From an uncultured Clostridium sp. (lineage in GTDB: Bacteria; Bacillota_I; Bacilli_A; RF39; UBA660), in assembly GCA_947427095.1 (NCBI GenBank), contig CANEGO010000004.1, forward strand, positions 62,001-126,000: DNA of 64,000 nucleotides. Direction: 5' to 3'. Of the stretch, positions 9,345-18,016 are shown one piece after another. Positions within the stretch are counted from its first letter, which is position 1, and each line of letters begins with the position of its first letter. The notes under the pieces were generated by a model that searched no databases, was not told the DNA's origin, and worked only from the letters and a program-made list of their open reading frames with translations. The position numbers and the translations under genes are program-made.

Positions 9345-9450
9345 ATTAAAAAACACGGCAAATCACTATAAAAGTGACTCCGTGCTTAATAGTACGTGTA
9401 GGCTCTTCACCCTTTGAGGCTAGATATAAATATCACTCTCAAACTCACTA
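9345..9450 (-). promoter_or_regulatory. Structured 5' leader with terminator upstream of GNAT operon (leader L1)
   Basis: On the minus strand the transcript should start near 9448. An outer pairing AATAGT / ACTATT encloses a TTTGAG / CTCAAA hairpin and a GGGTGAAGAGCC segment. A nested terminator follows at 9348-9385 (CACGG / CCGTG outside, GTCAC / GTGAT inside), then TTTTTT, then the AAGGTG ribosome site. This is the layout of a riboswitch or attenuator. It does not match any aptamer consensus I remember, and I see no T-box specifier or convincing leader peptide. Confidence 0.6.
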
Positions 9451-9455
9451 TTGGC

Positions 9456-9484
9456 ATAATAACAAATATGATAATTCATGTCAA
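9456..9484 (-). promoter_or_regulatory. Consensus promoter of GNAT operon
   Basis: TTGACA (9479-9484), a 17-base spacer and TATTAT (9456-9461) on the minus strand give a near-perfect sigma-A promoter directly ahead of leader L1. Confidence 0.8.
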
Positions 9485-9652
9485 GTATTTTTACTATTTG
9501 AGTTTAGGTATTTTACGAAAAAGAATACTTGTTTTTAATACTATATTCGTTATTTTTAGAAAATGTCTAATTTTTTAATTGAATTTTAAATTTATTACAC
9601 GACTAAAACTGAACATCTTTTAATGCTCGTTAGTTATTTGTTTTTTTATCAT
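9485..9652. other. Non-coding stretch between GNAT promoter and transposase remnant
   Basis: Together with leader L1 this makes a gap of about 330 bases without a gene. Beyond the promoter I see only AT-rich sequence, with no open frame and no convincing hairpin. Part of it may be the decayed 3' flank of the insertion sequence that follows. Confidence 0.4.
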
Positions 9653-10130
9653 CTATAGTTTTAATTCCAATTGCCTATACTTATCTCTTACTTCTATTTT
9701 CTGCCATTCTTTAATGCCCATATGACAATGTGATAATATTTTCTTTATTCCTCTTGATATCTGGCTTATCCATACTACTACTTTTTTTCTTAGCGATTTT
9801 GATGCTTCTACTATTTTTATTAATAATAGTTTCTTATCCATCTTCTCACTTATCATACTTATATATCCCATATATATTGTTAATATCGTATTTATATTAT
9901 TCATTGATTTTAATTTTCCCACCCTCATATTTTCAAAATCATATTCTTGTTTTTTTGTCCTAAAGTATTCTTCTATTCTCCATCTTGTAAAATATAATCT
10001 TACTACCTTTATTACTTCCTCCTTACTATGTATTCTTTTATTTGTTAATAGTATTAGTGGTCTTTCTTCTGATAGGTCATATACAAATACTAATTCATAT
10101 TCCTTTTTATTACTTGGTATTAGAATAAAA
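9653..10130 (-). pseudogene. IS4-type transposase remnant (C-terminal part)
   Basis: From about 10130 down to the TAG at 9653, one minus-strand frame reads FILIPSNKKEYELVFVYDL and continues through LLTNK to YFTRWRIEEYFRTKKQEY. That is the C-terminal DDE region of IS4-group transposases, with the catalytic Glu in RIEEYF and the Y-R-E-K-like signature. The N-terminal two thirds, including both Asp residues, are absent and the frame has no proper start. At about 10131 the sequence changes abruptly to a different remnant. It is therefore a truncated, inactive copy. Confidence 0.8.
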
Positions 10131-10334
10131 ATATAGACGCAAAAAAGTGAAAAGTATGATATAAATAAAACATATTGAAAGAGAGTGTCTACAATGGCAA
10201 AGAAAAAATATTGAAGATAAGATTAAGAATGATAAAAATTATTTTGTGATAATGAAAAGATTTAAATTTACAAATGCAAGAAATGCAATCTAATCTCTGG
10301 ATGAGAGTATAGAAAAAGTGGTTTTTTATCTCGT
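10131..10334 (+). mobile_element. Possible second IS remnant (5' end, plus strand)
   Basis: A TAGACGC near 10134 and a GTGTCTA near 10187 are close to inverted copies of each other. They are followed at 10194 by ATGGCAAAGAAAAAATATTG, which stops after six codons. The sequence beyond can be read as a lysine- and asparagine-rich frame with stops. This looks like the start of a transposase gene broken by a frameshift, but it is too decayed to assign to a family. No other gene is visible in this stretch. Confidence 0.3.
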
Positions 10335-10865
10335 TTAGAAAATATTATTTTTTAAAACTAAAGAAAATTTAGCCAAATTATTACTATCAATATTTGTCTC
10401 TTCTGACAAATAATATTTTTTTATAATTCTCATAATGCCATTATGTGTAACAACTAATATATTATCATTAGATTGTTGATTATTTAATAAATACTTAAAA
10501 AAACTATTTATTCTATCAACAACATCTTCAAGAGACTCAGAACCAACAGGATTTAACAAATAATTTCTTACAAGTTTCAAATATTCTATTTCGTAATCTT
10601 TCTTGTATTTCTCATTTAATTCACCTAAATCTCTTTGCGTTAAATATGGTGTAATTATAGGTTCTTGATATGGATATACTAATTTTGCAGTCTCGATTGT
10701 CCTTTTAAATGGAGAACAATAAACGTTATCAAAATCATGCTTATTAAATACGTTTTGTTTACACATAAATTTTCCATTATCATTCAATGGATAATCAAGG
10801 TTTGTTGCAATTAAGCCTTTTCCATTAAGATCAGTTGTAGCATGTCTTAAAAATGTTATATTCAT
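10335..10865 (-). CDS. Histidine phosphatase (phosphoglycerate mutase-like)
   Basis: This ~176-residue member of the histidine phosphatase superfamily has the phospho-accepting His in FLRHATTDLNGKG (RHG-type motif with Ala for Gly) and the second His in VVTHNGIMR. An acidic residue lies in LGELNEKYKKD. Members dephosphorylate sugar phosphates, nucleotides or cobalamin precursors in the cytoplasm. I chose the ATG at 10865, preceded by AAAGGTG; a GTG nine bases earlier overlaps that site. It is the last gene of the eleven-gene operon running from 19522, where it may remove a phosphate from a pathway intermediate. No obvious terminator follows; the IS remnants begin here. Confidence 0.8.
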   Translation of the reverse strand: MNITFLRHATTDLNGKGLIATNLDYPLNDNGKFMCKQNVFNKHDFDNVYCSPFKRTIETAKLVYPYQEPIITPYLTQRDLGELNEKYKKDYEIEYLKLVRNYLLNPVGSESLEDVVDRINSFFKYLLNNQQSNDNILVVTHNGIMRIIKKYYLSEETNIDSNNLAKFSLVLKNNIF

Positions 10866-10889
10866 ATATATCACCTTTATTAATTAAAT

Positions 10890-11594
10890 TTAATTATTTT
10901 TAGGTAGATATTTTTTTGAAACACCATTACTGTTTTTTCTTTTATCTATTTCCTTTGTTGCAAATTCATCCAAAGCTTCATGAAATTGTTTTAAAGAGCC
11001 ATTGTTATTTATAACATAAGAGAATGGCATATTAATTTCTCTATTTCCAACCAAGATTTCCTCCGAATCTTCAGAATAGACTAAATTTTTATATTCGAAT
11101 GTTTCCTTTTTACCTTTTGACTCATCTTTCTTTTTTGTTTTTTCAATTACTTGTTCTATTGTTATACTTAAATCTGCCTTTCTAGTTCCTCTTACAGAAT
11201 CAGTCCTTAATCTTTGGAATTCCCTCATTACTCTATTATTAAAATCGGCGTCAATATATAAAACACCCAAATCTTCTTTAAGTTTAGAGAATAAATATTT
11301 AATGGTTTTTATACCATACATTGTATCCATTACAACTATTTTTTTATCACCTGACATTTCATCAGCCTTTTTTATATATCTATCCCATAATTGTTCAAAA
11401 TTATTTTCATATTCTGTATCATACCATTCTTGAAATTCTAAATTTGAATTTGAATCCTTATAAACTTCTGGAAATATATTTCTAATTTTCAAATGTTTAA
11501 TATCATCAGAATAATTATCCGCTATATAATTTATTCCTCCACTTTTACCAGACTCTGATGGTCCAGTTACAAATATAAATTTTTTATTACTCAT
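10890..11594 (-). CDS. P-loop kinase-like protein
   Basis: This 234-residue protein has a Walker A loop GPSESGKSG at residues 10-18 and a likely Walker B strand KIVVMDTMYG near residue 90. An LYIDADFNNRVMREFQRLR segment, like the lid region of nucleoside-monophosphate and dephospho-CoA kinases, follows. A lysine-rich segment follows near 145-155. The family cannot be fixed; a small-molecule kinase is the likeliest role. The start overlaps the stop of the preceding gene as ATGA, so translation is coupled. Part of the accessory operon 19522-10335. Confidence 0.6.
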   Translation of the reverse strand: MSNKKFIFVTGPSESGKSGGINYIADNYSDDIKHLKIRNIFPEVYKDSNSNLEFQEWYDTEYENNFEQLWDRYIKKADEMSGDKKIVVMDTMYGIKTIKYLFSKLKEDLGVLYIDADFNNRVMREFQRLRTDSVRGTRKADLSITIEQVIEKTKKKDESKGKKETFEYKNLVYSEDSEEILVGNREINMPFSYVINNNGSLKQFHEALDEFATKEIDKRKNSNGVSKKYLPKNN

Positions 11595-12379
11595 TTTCTT
11601 AATTCCTTTCTTATTATATTAACGGGATGTTTATCAAAATCATCCACGTCAAACATTCCATAAATTTGATTTTCTAATATTTCGATTGATTTTTTTTCTT
11701 CAATAGAAGCTAACATAATTTTTAATAATTCATCAACATAATTATTAGGTAAATCTTTAATATTGAAATTCCAGTTTTTATTACCTAAAATAATTGTTCC
11801 TAAGGTATTCATACGCATACCTATATAATTAAAATTTCTATATAAAACTCTTTTCTCATAATCTAAATCATTCGGTGTTATAAACAACGAGGAATCTTTT
11901 CTTAATATTTTTGGTGGATCATAATCAAAAAATATTCCATTTTTTGTATAATTCCATATTGCAGAATCAATTCCTAAAGTAACATCATTTGAGTACTCCA
12001 GACTTTGAATTCCTTGCAAGACGCATATAAATATTCTCTTTATTTCTTCATATGTAACATCATTATTATCACATAGTAAGTTATCATTATCAATTAATCT
12101 ATTTATTTCATATATGTCTTTATCATCTTTAATTATCCCAACTATTTCATTGCATTTCAAATATGTTTTTAATTTTTCATAATATTCAATTAATAAATTT
12201 ATATAATTTCCATTATATCTTTGACTAATTTTCGGAGTGTTCAACTTTTTATAAAAATATCCATCAATAACACCATTAACTAAAGTGTATGCGGTTATTG
12301 GCACAAAATCCTTCTTACTATCTTCTAATATTTTTTTCTCTATATCATGAGGCAAATATTCTTTTTGATATAAAATCAT
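11591..12379 (-). CDS. Possible kinase-fold (APH-like) protein, unknown
   Basis: This 262-residue protein is not one I can name with confidence. The segment GIDSAIWNYTKNGIFFDYDP (D...N...DxDPP) resembles the catalytic and metal loops of aminoglycoside-phosphotransferase-like kinases, and the length and helical C-terminus fit that fold. There is no clear glycine-rich N-lobe. Overlaps of 4 bases on both sides (ATGA) show tight coupling within the accessory operon. It may be a second, divergent or inactive kinase of the pathway next to the one at 16395-17414. Low certainty on fold, high certainty that the gene is real. Confidence 0.55.
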   Translation of the reverse strand: MILYQKEYLPHDIEKKILEDSKKDFVPITAYTLVNGVIDGYFYKKLNTPKISQRYNGNYINLLIEYYEKLKTYLKCNEIVGIIKDDKDIYEINRLIDNDNLLCDNNDVTYEEIKRIFICVLQGIQSLEYSNDVTLGIDSAIWNYTKNGIFFDYDPPKILRKDSSLFITPNDLDYEKRVLYRNFNYIGMRMNTLGTIILGNKNWNFNIKDLPNNYVDELLKIMLASIEEKKSIEILENQIYGMFDVDDFDKHPVNIIRKELRK

Positions 12380-13509
12380 TTTTCCAACTCCTTATATATT
12401 TGTTGTTGTAATTCTGAAACTTTCTTATTAGCACCACTAGGTCTATAAACCTTTACACTAGGTCTAACTTTTGGACTATAATTTCTCATAAATACATTAT
12501 CTTTATCTGTATAATTTCGATTTATTGATAGAGAAAATAAATCAGCAGAATCAAATCCAACTTCGTCAAATGGGACAAAATCTAAAACTAATTCCGGTAC
12601 AGAAGAAATAATATGCTTATCTCTATAAAACGTCGAATATACAAAATTAGTAGCAGCCGGAACAGTATGTTTAAATAAAAATTCATCTTCTTCAGTATAA
12701 ACACATAATTCTTTATTCTGTAATTTTTTCCCTTTTTCAAAATAATACCTTAATATTTGTTCATATTCTGACAAATAATTTTTAACCTCATTTAATGATA
12801 AATTATCATATAATATTTTTATTCCTTCAGGAATTTTAAGTATAGAACTACTATTGTCAATATGCTTATTAAGAATCGAAGAAAATTTATCATATGGTCT
12901 TTCTAAAACATATTTACATCCTAACTGTTTTTCATCTATATCTTTTATCATTAATTCTATATGTCCATGAATACATAGTTCAGATTTTGACAACTGATTA
13001 AATAAAACATTAATTCCTACCAAGTCACTGCCAATAACGCCTTTCTGAAGATGTTCGTATAAATCCTCTTGGATTTGAACTAACTCTTTTAAATAGTCAT
13101 CAGGTAAATCCTGTAAATTTTCTATCTTTAAAAGTTTTCTATCTTTTAAATAAATCATTAACCCACCAGGAAAATATGGAAATGTCGGAATACATATATC
13201 CCAATATTTATATCTTGAGGAATATGAATTTAATACCTTTCTTTCAAAATCATCAGTACACAATTTACAATGTTCATAAGCATTTCTTCTTTCTAAATAT
13301 ATAGAACCATCTAAAATTTTTCTAACCTTTTCTAATTCTTCTTTTGATAATGTTTCATTATCAAAAAACCTTTTAATAAGTTCGTTATTTACTACCCTTT
13401 TCTTTTTTCTATCTCCATATATCAAGCATTGTAATGTAGCAAATTCTTTTTCTAAATTATCATTAAAACCTATGTCAAAAAAGGTTTTATATTTAGTACT
13501 CTCTGTCAT
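12376..13509 (-). CDS. HIT/GalT-superfamily-like protein
   Basis: This is a 377-residue protein. A CKLC pair near residue 81 precedes a strand reading GLMIYLKDRKL and a helix. Then comes N-x-L-F-N-Q-L-S-K-S-E-L-C-I-H-G-H-I-E, which parallels the NxxxxSxxHPHxQ active site of galactose-1-phosphate uridylyltransferase and other HIT proteins. Here the motif is HGHIE rather than HPHxQ. If active it would move or split a nucleotidyl group on a sugar phosphate. It starts 35 bases after the Nudix gene and overlaps the next by four bases. I see the motif directly; the family call is an inference and a divergent or lost activity is possible. Confidence 0.55.
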   Translation of the reverse strand: MTESTKYKTFFDIGFNDNLEKEFATLQCLIYGDRKKKRVVNNELIKRFFDNETLSKEELEKVRKILDGSIYLERRNAYEHCKLCTDDFERKVLNSYSSRYKYWDICIPTFPYFPGGLMIYLKDRKLLKIENLQDLPDDYLKELVQIQEDLYEHLQKGVIGSDLVGINVLFNQLSKSELCIHGHIELMIKDIDEKQLGCKYVLERPYDKFSSILNKHIDNSSSILKIPEGIKILYDNLSLNEVKNYLSEYEQILRYYFEKGKKLQNKELCVYTEEDEFLFKHTVPAATNFVYSTFYRDKHIISSVPELVLDFVPFDEVGFDSADLFSLSINRNYTDKDNVFMRNYSPKVRPSVKVYRPSGANKKVSELQQQIYKELEK

Positions 13510-13544
13510 ATTATACCCCCTAACCTAAGTATACTAAATAATAA

Positions 13545-14027
13545 TTATTTAATATCATTAACTACTATATGAAAGACTTTATTATTTTCTTTTATTTCAT
13601 TTTTAATACAAGAAGGCAATAAATTATATTTTTCTAATTCAGACAAATCAATCCATTTAAAATGATGTTGAATTATTCCACCTTTGTCATTTTCAATTCT
13701 ATTATAATCGATTTTTTCGTAATCATTTTCATCATTTAAATTAACCCTATAATAAAAATCTATCCCATGTGTTTTTTGGCTTCTTAAATTTACAAAGAAA
13801 TTTTCAGTTATTCCCAAAAATGAAGAAATATTAAAATCAAGATTAATTTCTTCTTTCAATTCTCTTAAGATTGCTTCTTCAGAATTTTCTCCAATTTCTA
13901 CATAACCACCTGGCAAACAATAAGAATCTTCACCATACTTATTAACTAATATTTTATTATTATAAATAAATACGCCTGATACTCTAAATTTAAATTTATA
14001 ATTTTCTCCTATAATTTTAACATCCAT
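13545..14027 (-). CDS. Nudix hydrolase
   Basis: This 160-residue Nudix protein has the box running from GGYVEIGENSEEAIL into RELKEEINL, matching Gx5Ex7REUxEExGU except that the last Gly is Asn. The catalytic glutamates of REUxEE are intact. Nudix enzymes cleave nucleoside diphosphates linked to another moiety, such as NDP-sugars, dinucleotides or damaged nucleotides. Here it lies in the carbamoyltransferase operon between a nucleotidyltransferase-fold gene and the HIT/GalT-like gene. That favours a nucleotide-activated intermediate as substrate. Confidence 0.85.
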   Translation of the reverse strand: MDVKIIGENYKFKFRVSGVFIYNNKILVNKYGEDSYCLPGGYVEIGENSEEAILRELKEEINLDFNISSFLGITENFFVNLRSQKTHGIDFYYRVNLNDENDYEKIDYNRIENDKGGIIQHHFKWIDLSELEKYNLLPSCIKNEIKENNKVFHIVVNDIK

Positions 14028-14072
14028 ATTTCATGTCTCCTTTCATTTTCTATAATTATAAATTAGATAAAT

Positions 14073-14753
14073 TTAATTTTCAATAATATTCATTAGAAAT
14101 TTTTTTGCATAAATAATTATATTTTTATATTCATCATTATCATTAATATAATTTGTAATAAACTTTTCATAATCATAATATTCAAAGTTATAATTCTTAG
14201 CATAAATTTTAAAAACTTCATCATAATTTTTTGGTGTATATCCATCTAATATTAAAATAGCTTTCATAATTAAATAAGTCATCTTATATATCGTTTTTAT
14301 TTGTTCTTTATTTAAACTATCGTATAGAAAATATCTTTTATATATATGCATTCTCCAATTCAAATAAGGAACATGAGTATTTTTTATTTCATCAAAACTT
14401 ATTTGTGGTATTTCAAATCCTTCTTTTATAAACTGCAAATCAATTTTTTTATTATTTAACAAGTACAAATGATAATAAGTTTTAGGATCTATTTTTTTAT
14501 TAATGAATTCTTTTTCACTATAAATTGTTGTTCCAATCTTTACAGGAAAGCATTTTGAAATATCCTTTATTTTATCAACAATATCAAAATTATAATTTTT
14601 AACTACTAAAATTACGTCTATGTCACTCCAATTAACCATTACCTTTGAACTTGAGCTACTTCCAATAACAAGTAATAAAGATAATTCTTCTCTTAACTCA
14701 TTCTTCATCTTTTTTACATAATCCGAAATAACATTAGAATATTCATTTTTCAT
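14073..14753 (-). CDS. Nucleotidyltransferase-fold protein (pol beta superfamily, ANT-like)
   Basis: This 226-residue protein starts with a helix and then LLLVIGSSSSSKVMVNWSDI followed by DVILVV. That is the GS(x)nDxD metal-binding signature of the polymerase beta-type nucleotidyltransferases, the superfamily of kanamycin and streptomycin adenylyltransferases. A helical C-terminal domain follows, as in ANT enzymes. It could adenylylate a hydroxyl of a small molecule. It is 5 bases after the carbamoyltransferase gene. Many bacterial members are toxins or uncharacterised, so the substrate is open. Confidence 0.72.
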   Translation of the reverse strand: MKNEYSNVISDYVKKMKNELREELSLLLVIGSSSSSKVMVNWSDIDVILVVKNYNFDIVDKIKDISKCFPVKIGTTIYSEKEFINKKIDPKTYYHLYLLNNKKIDLQFIKEGFEIPQISFDEIKNTHVPYLNWRMHIYKRYFLYDSLNKEQIKTIYKMTYLIMKAILILDGYTPKNYDEVFKIYAKNYNFEYYDYEKFITNYINDNDEYKNIIIYAKKFLMNIIEN

Positions 14754-14758
14754 TTAAT

Positions 14759-16402
14759 TTACCTCCTAGTATTTTTTTCTATAATATAATCACCCATTAC
14801 CAAATAATCTAAATCAGATTTACAAAACATAACCATTGCATCCTTTGGGCTTTCTACAATAGGCTCACCATTATCATTAAATGAAGTATTTAATAACACT
14901 GGAATATTTGTTAACTTGTAAAACTCTGACAATAATTTGTAAAATCTGCTATTTTGACTTTCATTTACAGTTTGAACTCTACCAGTATAATCCTCATGTA
15001 ATGTTGCAGGAATTTTATCTTTGGCAAATTCTGTACATACTGGTACTTTTAACATATATGGTGATATATCATCAATATCAAAATATTCTTTTACCTTTTC
15101 TTCCATAATTGATGGAGCGAATGGTCTAAATGACTCTCTATGCTTTATTCTAGCATTTAATATATCTTTCATCTCATGAGGAAATGGCGCACATAATATA
15201 CTTCTATTGCCTAAAGCTCTAGGCCCTATTTCACTAGCCCCTTGAAACCAACCGATTATTTTACCTTCACTTAACAATTTAGCAACATCTGACTCAACAT
15301 CATTACTTTTTCTATAATAAATATCGCACCCTTTAACCTCATATGGCAAAATAAACTTTTCTTGCTTTTTTTCTAATACATCTAAAATTTCTTCTTCAGT
15401 ATATTCTCTCGCTAAATATGGCGTTTTTAATTCTATCCTTTTTTCAAAGTTAAAATAATTATGATACCCATATAAAGCATTTCCTAAAGATTGACCCGTA
15501 TCATCACAACATGGTGCAACAAAAAGATTTTCAATAGGAGTTTCTTTTAATATTCTTTGGTTAACTATTCCATTTAGGAATACACCACCAGCTACACATA
15601 AATTTTTTATTTTATATTTATCATATAATTTATTAACTAATTCAAGAATTATCTTTTCAACTTGACTTTGAACATAATAAGCAGCATCTTTATTTTCATA
15701 ACCAGATTCAGGTTTGCCAAAATCTAAATTATTCTCTTTAATAAAGTTTAAGGCTCCATTAATATATTTTCCTTCGCATTTGCTTGATATTTCTAAATTT
15801 TCATTTATTTGAAATAAATCAACATTAAGATATTTATCCTTACCATAAGCAGATAACCCCATTGTTTTTCCAGCCTCTTGAGCACTCCAACCACAAAAAT
15901 TAGTGAATGTTTCGTAGGTTCTACCAATTCCTTTATACCTAGATCTATTTGGATTATTACCACCAACTTTTGTTATTTTATTACCCTTTCCAATATAATA
16001 ACTTTCTGTATCATTCAAATTACCTAATCCATCAATTACTATTATTATCGATTCATCAAAGTCAGATAAGAAGTAAGAACTATAAGCGTGTGATAAATGA
16101 TGATCCACAGTGATAAACTTAGTGTTATCATTTACAATACTTTTTAAATGTCCTTTGTATTCATTCTCTAAACGATTTCCATAGCAGCTAGAAACAAATA
16201 AATCAACATCACTTGTTTTAATTCCAAGTCCCTCTAAACAATAAACAAGAGAATATAAATAATCTTCTGAATACTTTTTTCTATTTAATCGTTCTTCTGC
16301 AATTGAAATTAACTTATTATTATGAATTAATGTACACCCAGCATTATGCCCTGTATTAAATCCTACAATAGTTTTATTAATTTTATTATCTAAATTAATC
16401 AT
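14759..16402 (-). CDS. O-carbamoyltransferase, NodU/CmcH/TobZ family
   Basis: This 547-residue enzyme of the NodU/CmcH carbamoyltransferase family transfers a carbamoyl group from carbamoyl phosphate, via carbamoyl-adenylate, to a hydroxyl of a sugar or antibiotic. The N-terminal actin-like Kae1/YgjD-type domain shows GFNTGHNAGCTLI, EERLNRKKYS, VDHHLSHAYSSYF and IDGLGN. The C-terminal domain carries GWFQGASEIGPRALGNRSIL, the family's strongest signature. Length is typical (about 540-570). It overlaps the upstream kinase-like gene by 8 bases. This is the clearest chemical clue to the operon: the product should carry a carbamate on a hydroxyl. Confidence 0.93.
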   Translation of the reverse strand: MINLDNKINKTIVGFNTGHNAGCTLIHNNKLISIAEERLNRKKYSEDYLYSLVYCLEGLGIKTSDVDLFVSSCYGNRLENEYKGHLKSIVNDNTKFITVDHHLSHAYSSYFLSDFDESIIIVIDGLGNLNDTESYYIGKGNKITKVGGNNPNRSRYKGIGRTYETFTNFCGWSAQEAGKTMGLSAYGKDKYLNVDLFQINENLEISSKCEGKYINGALNFIKENNLDFGKPESGYENKDAAYYVQSQVEKIILELVNKLYDKYKIKNLCVAGGVFLNGIVNQRILKETPIENLFVAPCCDDTGQSLGNALYGYHNYFNFEKRIELKTPYLAREYTEEEILDVLEKKQEKFILPYEVKGCDIYYRKSNDVESDVAKLLSEGKIIGWFQGASEIGPRALGNRSILCAPFPHEMKDILNARIKHRESFRPFAPSIMEEKVKEYFDIDDISPYMLKVPVCTEFAKDKIPATLHEDYTGRVQTVNESQNSRFYKLLSEFYKLTNIPVLLNTSFNDNGEPIVESPKDAMVMFCKSDLDYLVMGDYIIEKNTRR

Positions 16403-17414
16403 TAATATTACTCCATTCCTTCATATAATTAATAAACTCTTTGAAAGTTTTAAAATCATTTAAATAAAATAATTCTAAATATTTCATTGTTAGATAAACG
16501 TCTATATTTTTCATTTTATTTAAATCAAAAACAGCAAGTGCTTTCATAGCTAAATAATTTTTAAAATCATCATACCAATTTTCATAATTAACTTTTGACA
16601 TAACTGGTAAAATTACTTTTTCCATATAGTAAATAATCGCATCTAATCTCATTGAACTAACATTTATATCTAAAGTCTTATTATTAACAAACTTATTTTT
16701 TACCATCCTTTTATAAATCCTATTATGGTTTTCAAATGCTTTAGAATTATACTTTGGAGACAAATACTCACATTGAATTAAATTGTACCAAAAGAATGTA
16801 GCAAATTCTGCCATGATAGGAACATATCCACCTGCTGTAAAATCAAATATAGTACCATCAATACATATATTTAAATCATTAGGATCACATTGAGAAATAA
16901 TACTCCATTTTTCTTTTTTAGAATTTACTTTATAGTAATGTCTTATTGATTTGTATATTGTCTTTATATCAATTTTATTTTTAAAATGATTTAGAATAAA
17001 ATTATAATTATCTTTTAATCTTGTATTTACTCGATCTTCAAAAAATATATTACAACTTGTACAACTAGTTAGCTTAATTGTTTTTAAAAAAACTTTTTTA
17101 TAATTATTTAATATTTTGTAATAATGATTATCTAATCTTTCATTTTCCATAAAATAATCAATCAATAAGCCTTGATTTTTAGTGATATTTTCATTGTATT
17201 CATAACCTACTATATTCCTTTGATTATTTTTAATCTTAAAATATCGCTCAGGGGTTTTGTAGTATTGACTTATTATGTCATAACCTTCTATTTCTTTTAT
17301 AAAATCTAAATTATTTAGAATCTTATAAAAAATCTTTTTATTGTATATTTCAAACACTCCATTAATATTATTTTTATTTTTATTTTCTACTAATTCTTTA
17401 ACATTTTTTTTCAT
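16395..17414 (-). CDS. APH-like kinase-fold protein
   Basis: This is a 339-residue protein. SQCDPNDLNICIDGTIFDFT is a good match to the catalytic loop and metal loop of the aminoglycoside/choline kinase fold, with D and N in DPNDLN and the second Asp in FDFTAGGY. It lacks the usual His before the catalytic Asp (Cys here). A CTSC pair occurs near residue 118. The start codon overlaps the previous stop as TAATG. In the operon it sits between the HAD phosphatase and the carbamoyltransferase genes, so phosphorylation of the same scaffold is plausible. Family-level function is inferred; no substrate can be named. Confidence 0.6.
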   Translation of the reverse strand: MKKNVKELVENKNKNNINGVFEIYNKKIFYKILNNLDFIKEIEGYDIISQYYKTPERYFKIKNNQRNIVGYEYNENITKNQGLLIDYFMENERLDNHYYKILNNYKKVFLKTIKLTSCTSCNIFFEDRVNTRLKDNYNFILNHFKNKIDIKTIYKSIRHYYKVNSKKEKWSIISQCDPNDLNICIDGTIFDFTAGGYVPIMAEFATFFWYNLIQCEYLSPKYNSKAFENHNRIYKRMVKNKFVNNKTLDINVSSMRLDAIIYYMEKVILPVMSKVNYENWYDDFKNYLAMKALAVFDLNKMKNIDVYLTMKYLELFYLNDFKTFKEFINYMKEWSNIND

Positions 17415-18016
17415 TACGAAACCTCTATTAAGTCATCATTCTTTAGTAATATTTTTTTTGCATTATTAGCTATTTTTAAATCATCTTTTTTATCTCCAAT
17501 TAACAATACACATTTTTGTGAAGAAAAGTTTAATTTTTTCTTTTTAGGAGTAATTATTAAAGATAAATCAACATTTCTTAAATTGTTAGCTTTAATATCT
17601 ACATTTTTATCATCAATATTATTTGTTTTAAGAAATTTAGTTATTATTTCTTCTAAACCAGAAGAATATATTATTACATTAACATCATTATTAATTGCAT
17701 TCTTTAAAATATCAATAGTACTTTTATTTGCCTTAAATTCTCTATCAATATCTATTTTATCAATCATGCTTTTTGCATTATATTTTAATAATAATTTTAA
17801 TTTTAAATACCATATTAATTTATAAAACATAGAGGACAAAGCTATATTAGTAAAGAAATCCAAAACCTTCTTTTTATTATAATAACTTTCTGGCAAATAT
17901 TTACTAAATACCCCAATGCTTGAATCTGAATTTTGAGTTGTTAAGGTATAATCAAAATCAAATACTATTGTTGAAATTTTACCCTTATTAATTTTTTTCA
18001 AAATTTCATTATACAT
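17414..18016 (-). CDS. HAD-superfamily phosphatase
   Basis: This is a 200-residue HAD hydrolase. Motif I is FDFDYTLTT (DxDxT), motif II is IYSSG, and motif IV is LIGDKKDDLKIA, the phosphoserine-phosphatase-like subgroup. I chose the ATG at 18016, which has AAGGTGG seven bases upstream and overlaps the previous gene by 8 bases. A longer frame reaching 18064 would overlap far more without a ribosome site. The likely role is dephosphorylation of a sugar phosphate or related intermediate made by the neighbouring SDR, isomerase-like and kinase-like proteins. Confidence 0.82.
   Translation of the reverse strand: MYNEILKKINKGKISTIVFDFDYTLTTQNSDSSIGVFSKYLPESYYNKKKVLDFFTNIALSSMFYKLIWYLKLKLLLKYNAKSMIDKIDIDREFKANKSTIDILKNAINNDVNVIIYSSGLEEIITKFLKTNNIDDKNVDIKANNLRNVDLSLIITPKKKKLNFSSQKCVLLIGDKKDDLKIANNAKKILLKNDDLIEVS

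Noticed and set aside
9400-9445. Leader peptide frame GTG AGT TTG ... TGA in L1
   Set aside because: It has no ribosome site and the codons show no regulatory pattern.
9345-9450. T-box riboswitch reading of leader L1 (GGGTGAAGAGCC faintly like the T-box sequence)
   Set aside because: The leader is only about 105 bases long, has no specifier-loop stem and lacks the conserved GGUGGNACCGCG-type bulge.
9730-9963. Plus-strand hydrophobic frame opposite the transposase remnant
   Set aside because: It is the complement of the minus-strand transposase frame and has no ribosome site; hydrophobicity comes from the AT-rich opposite strand.
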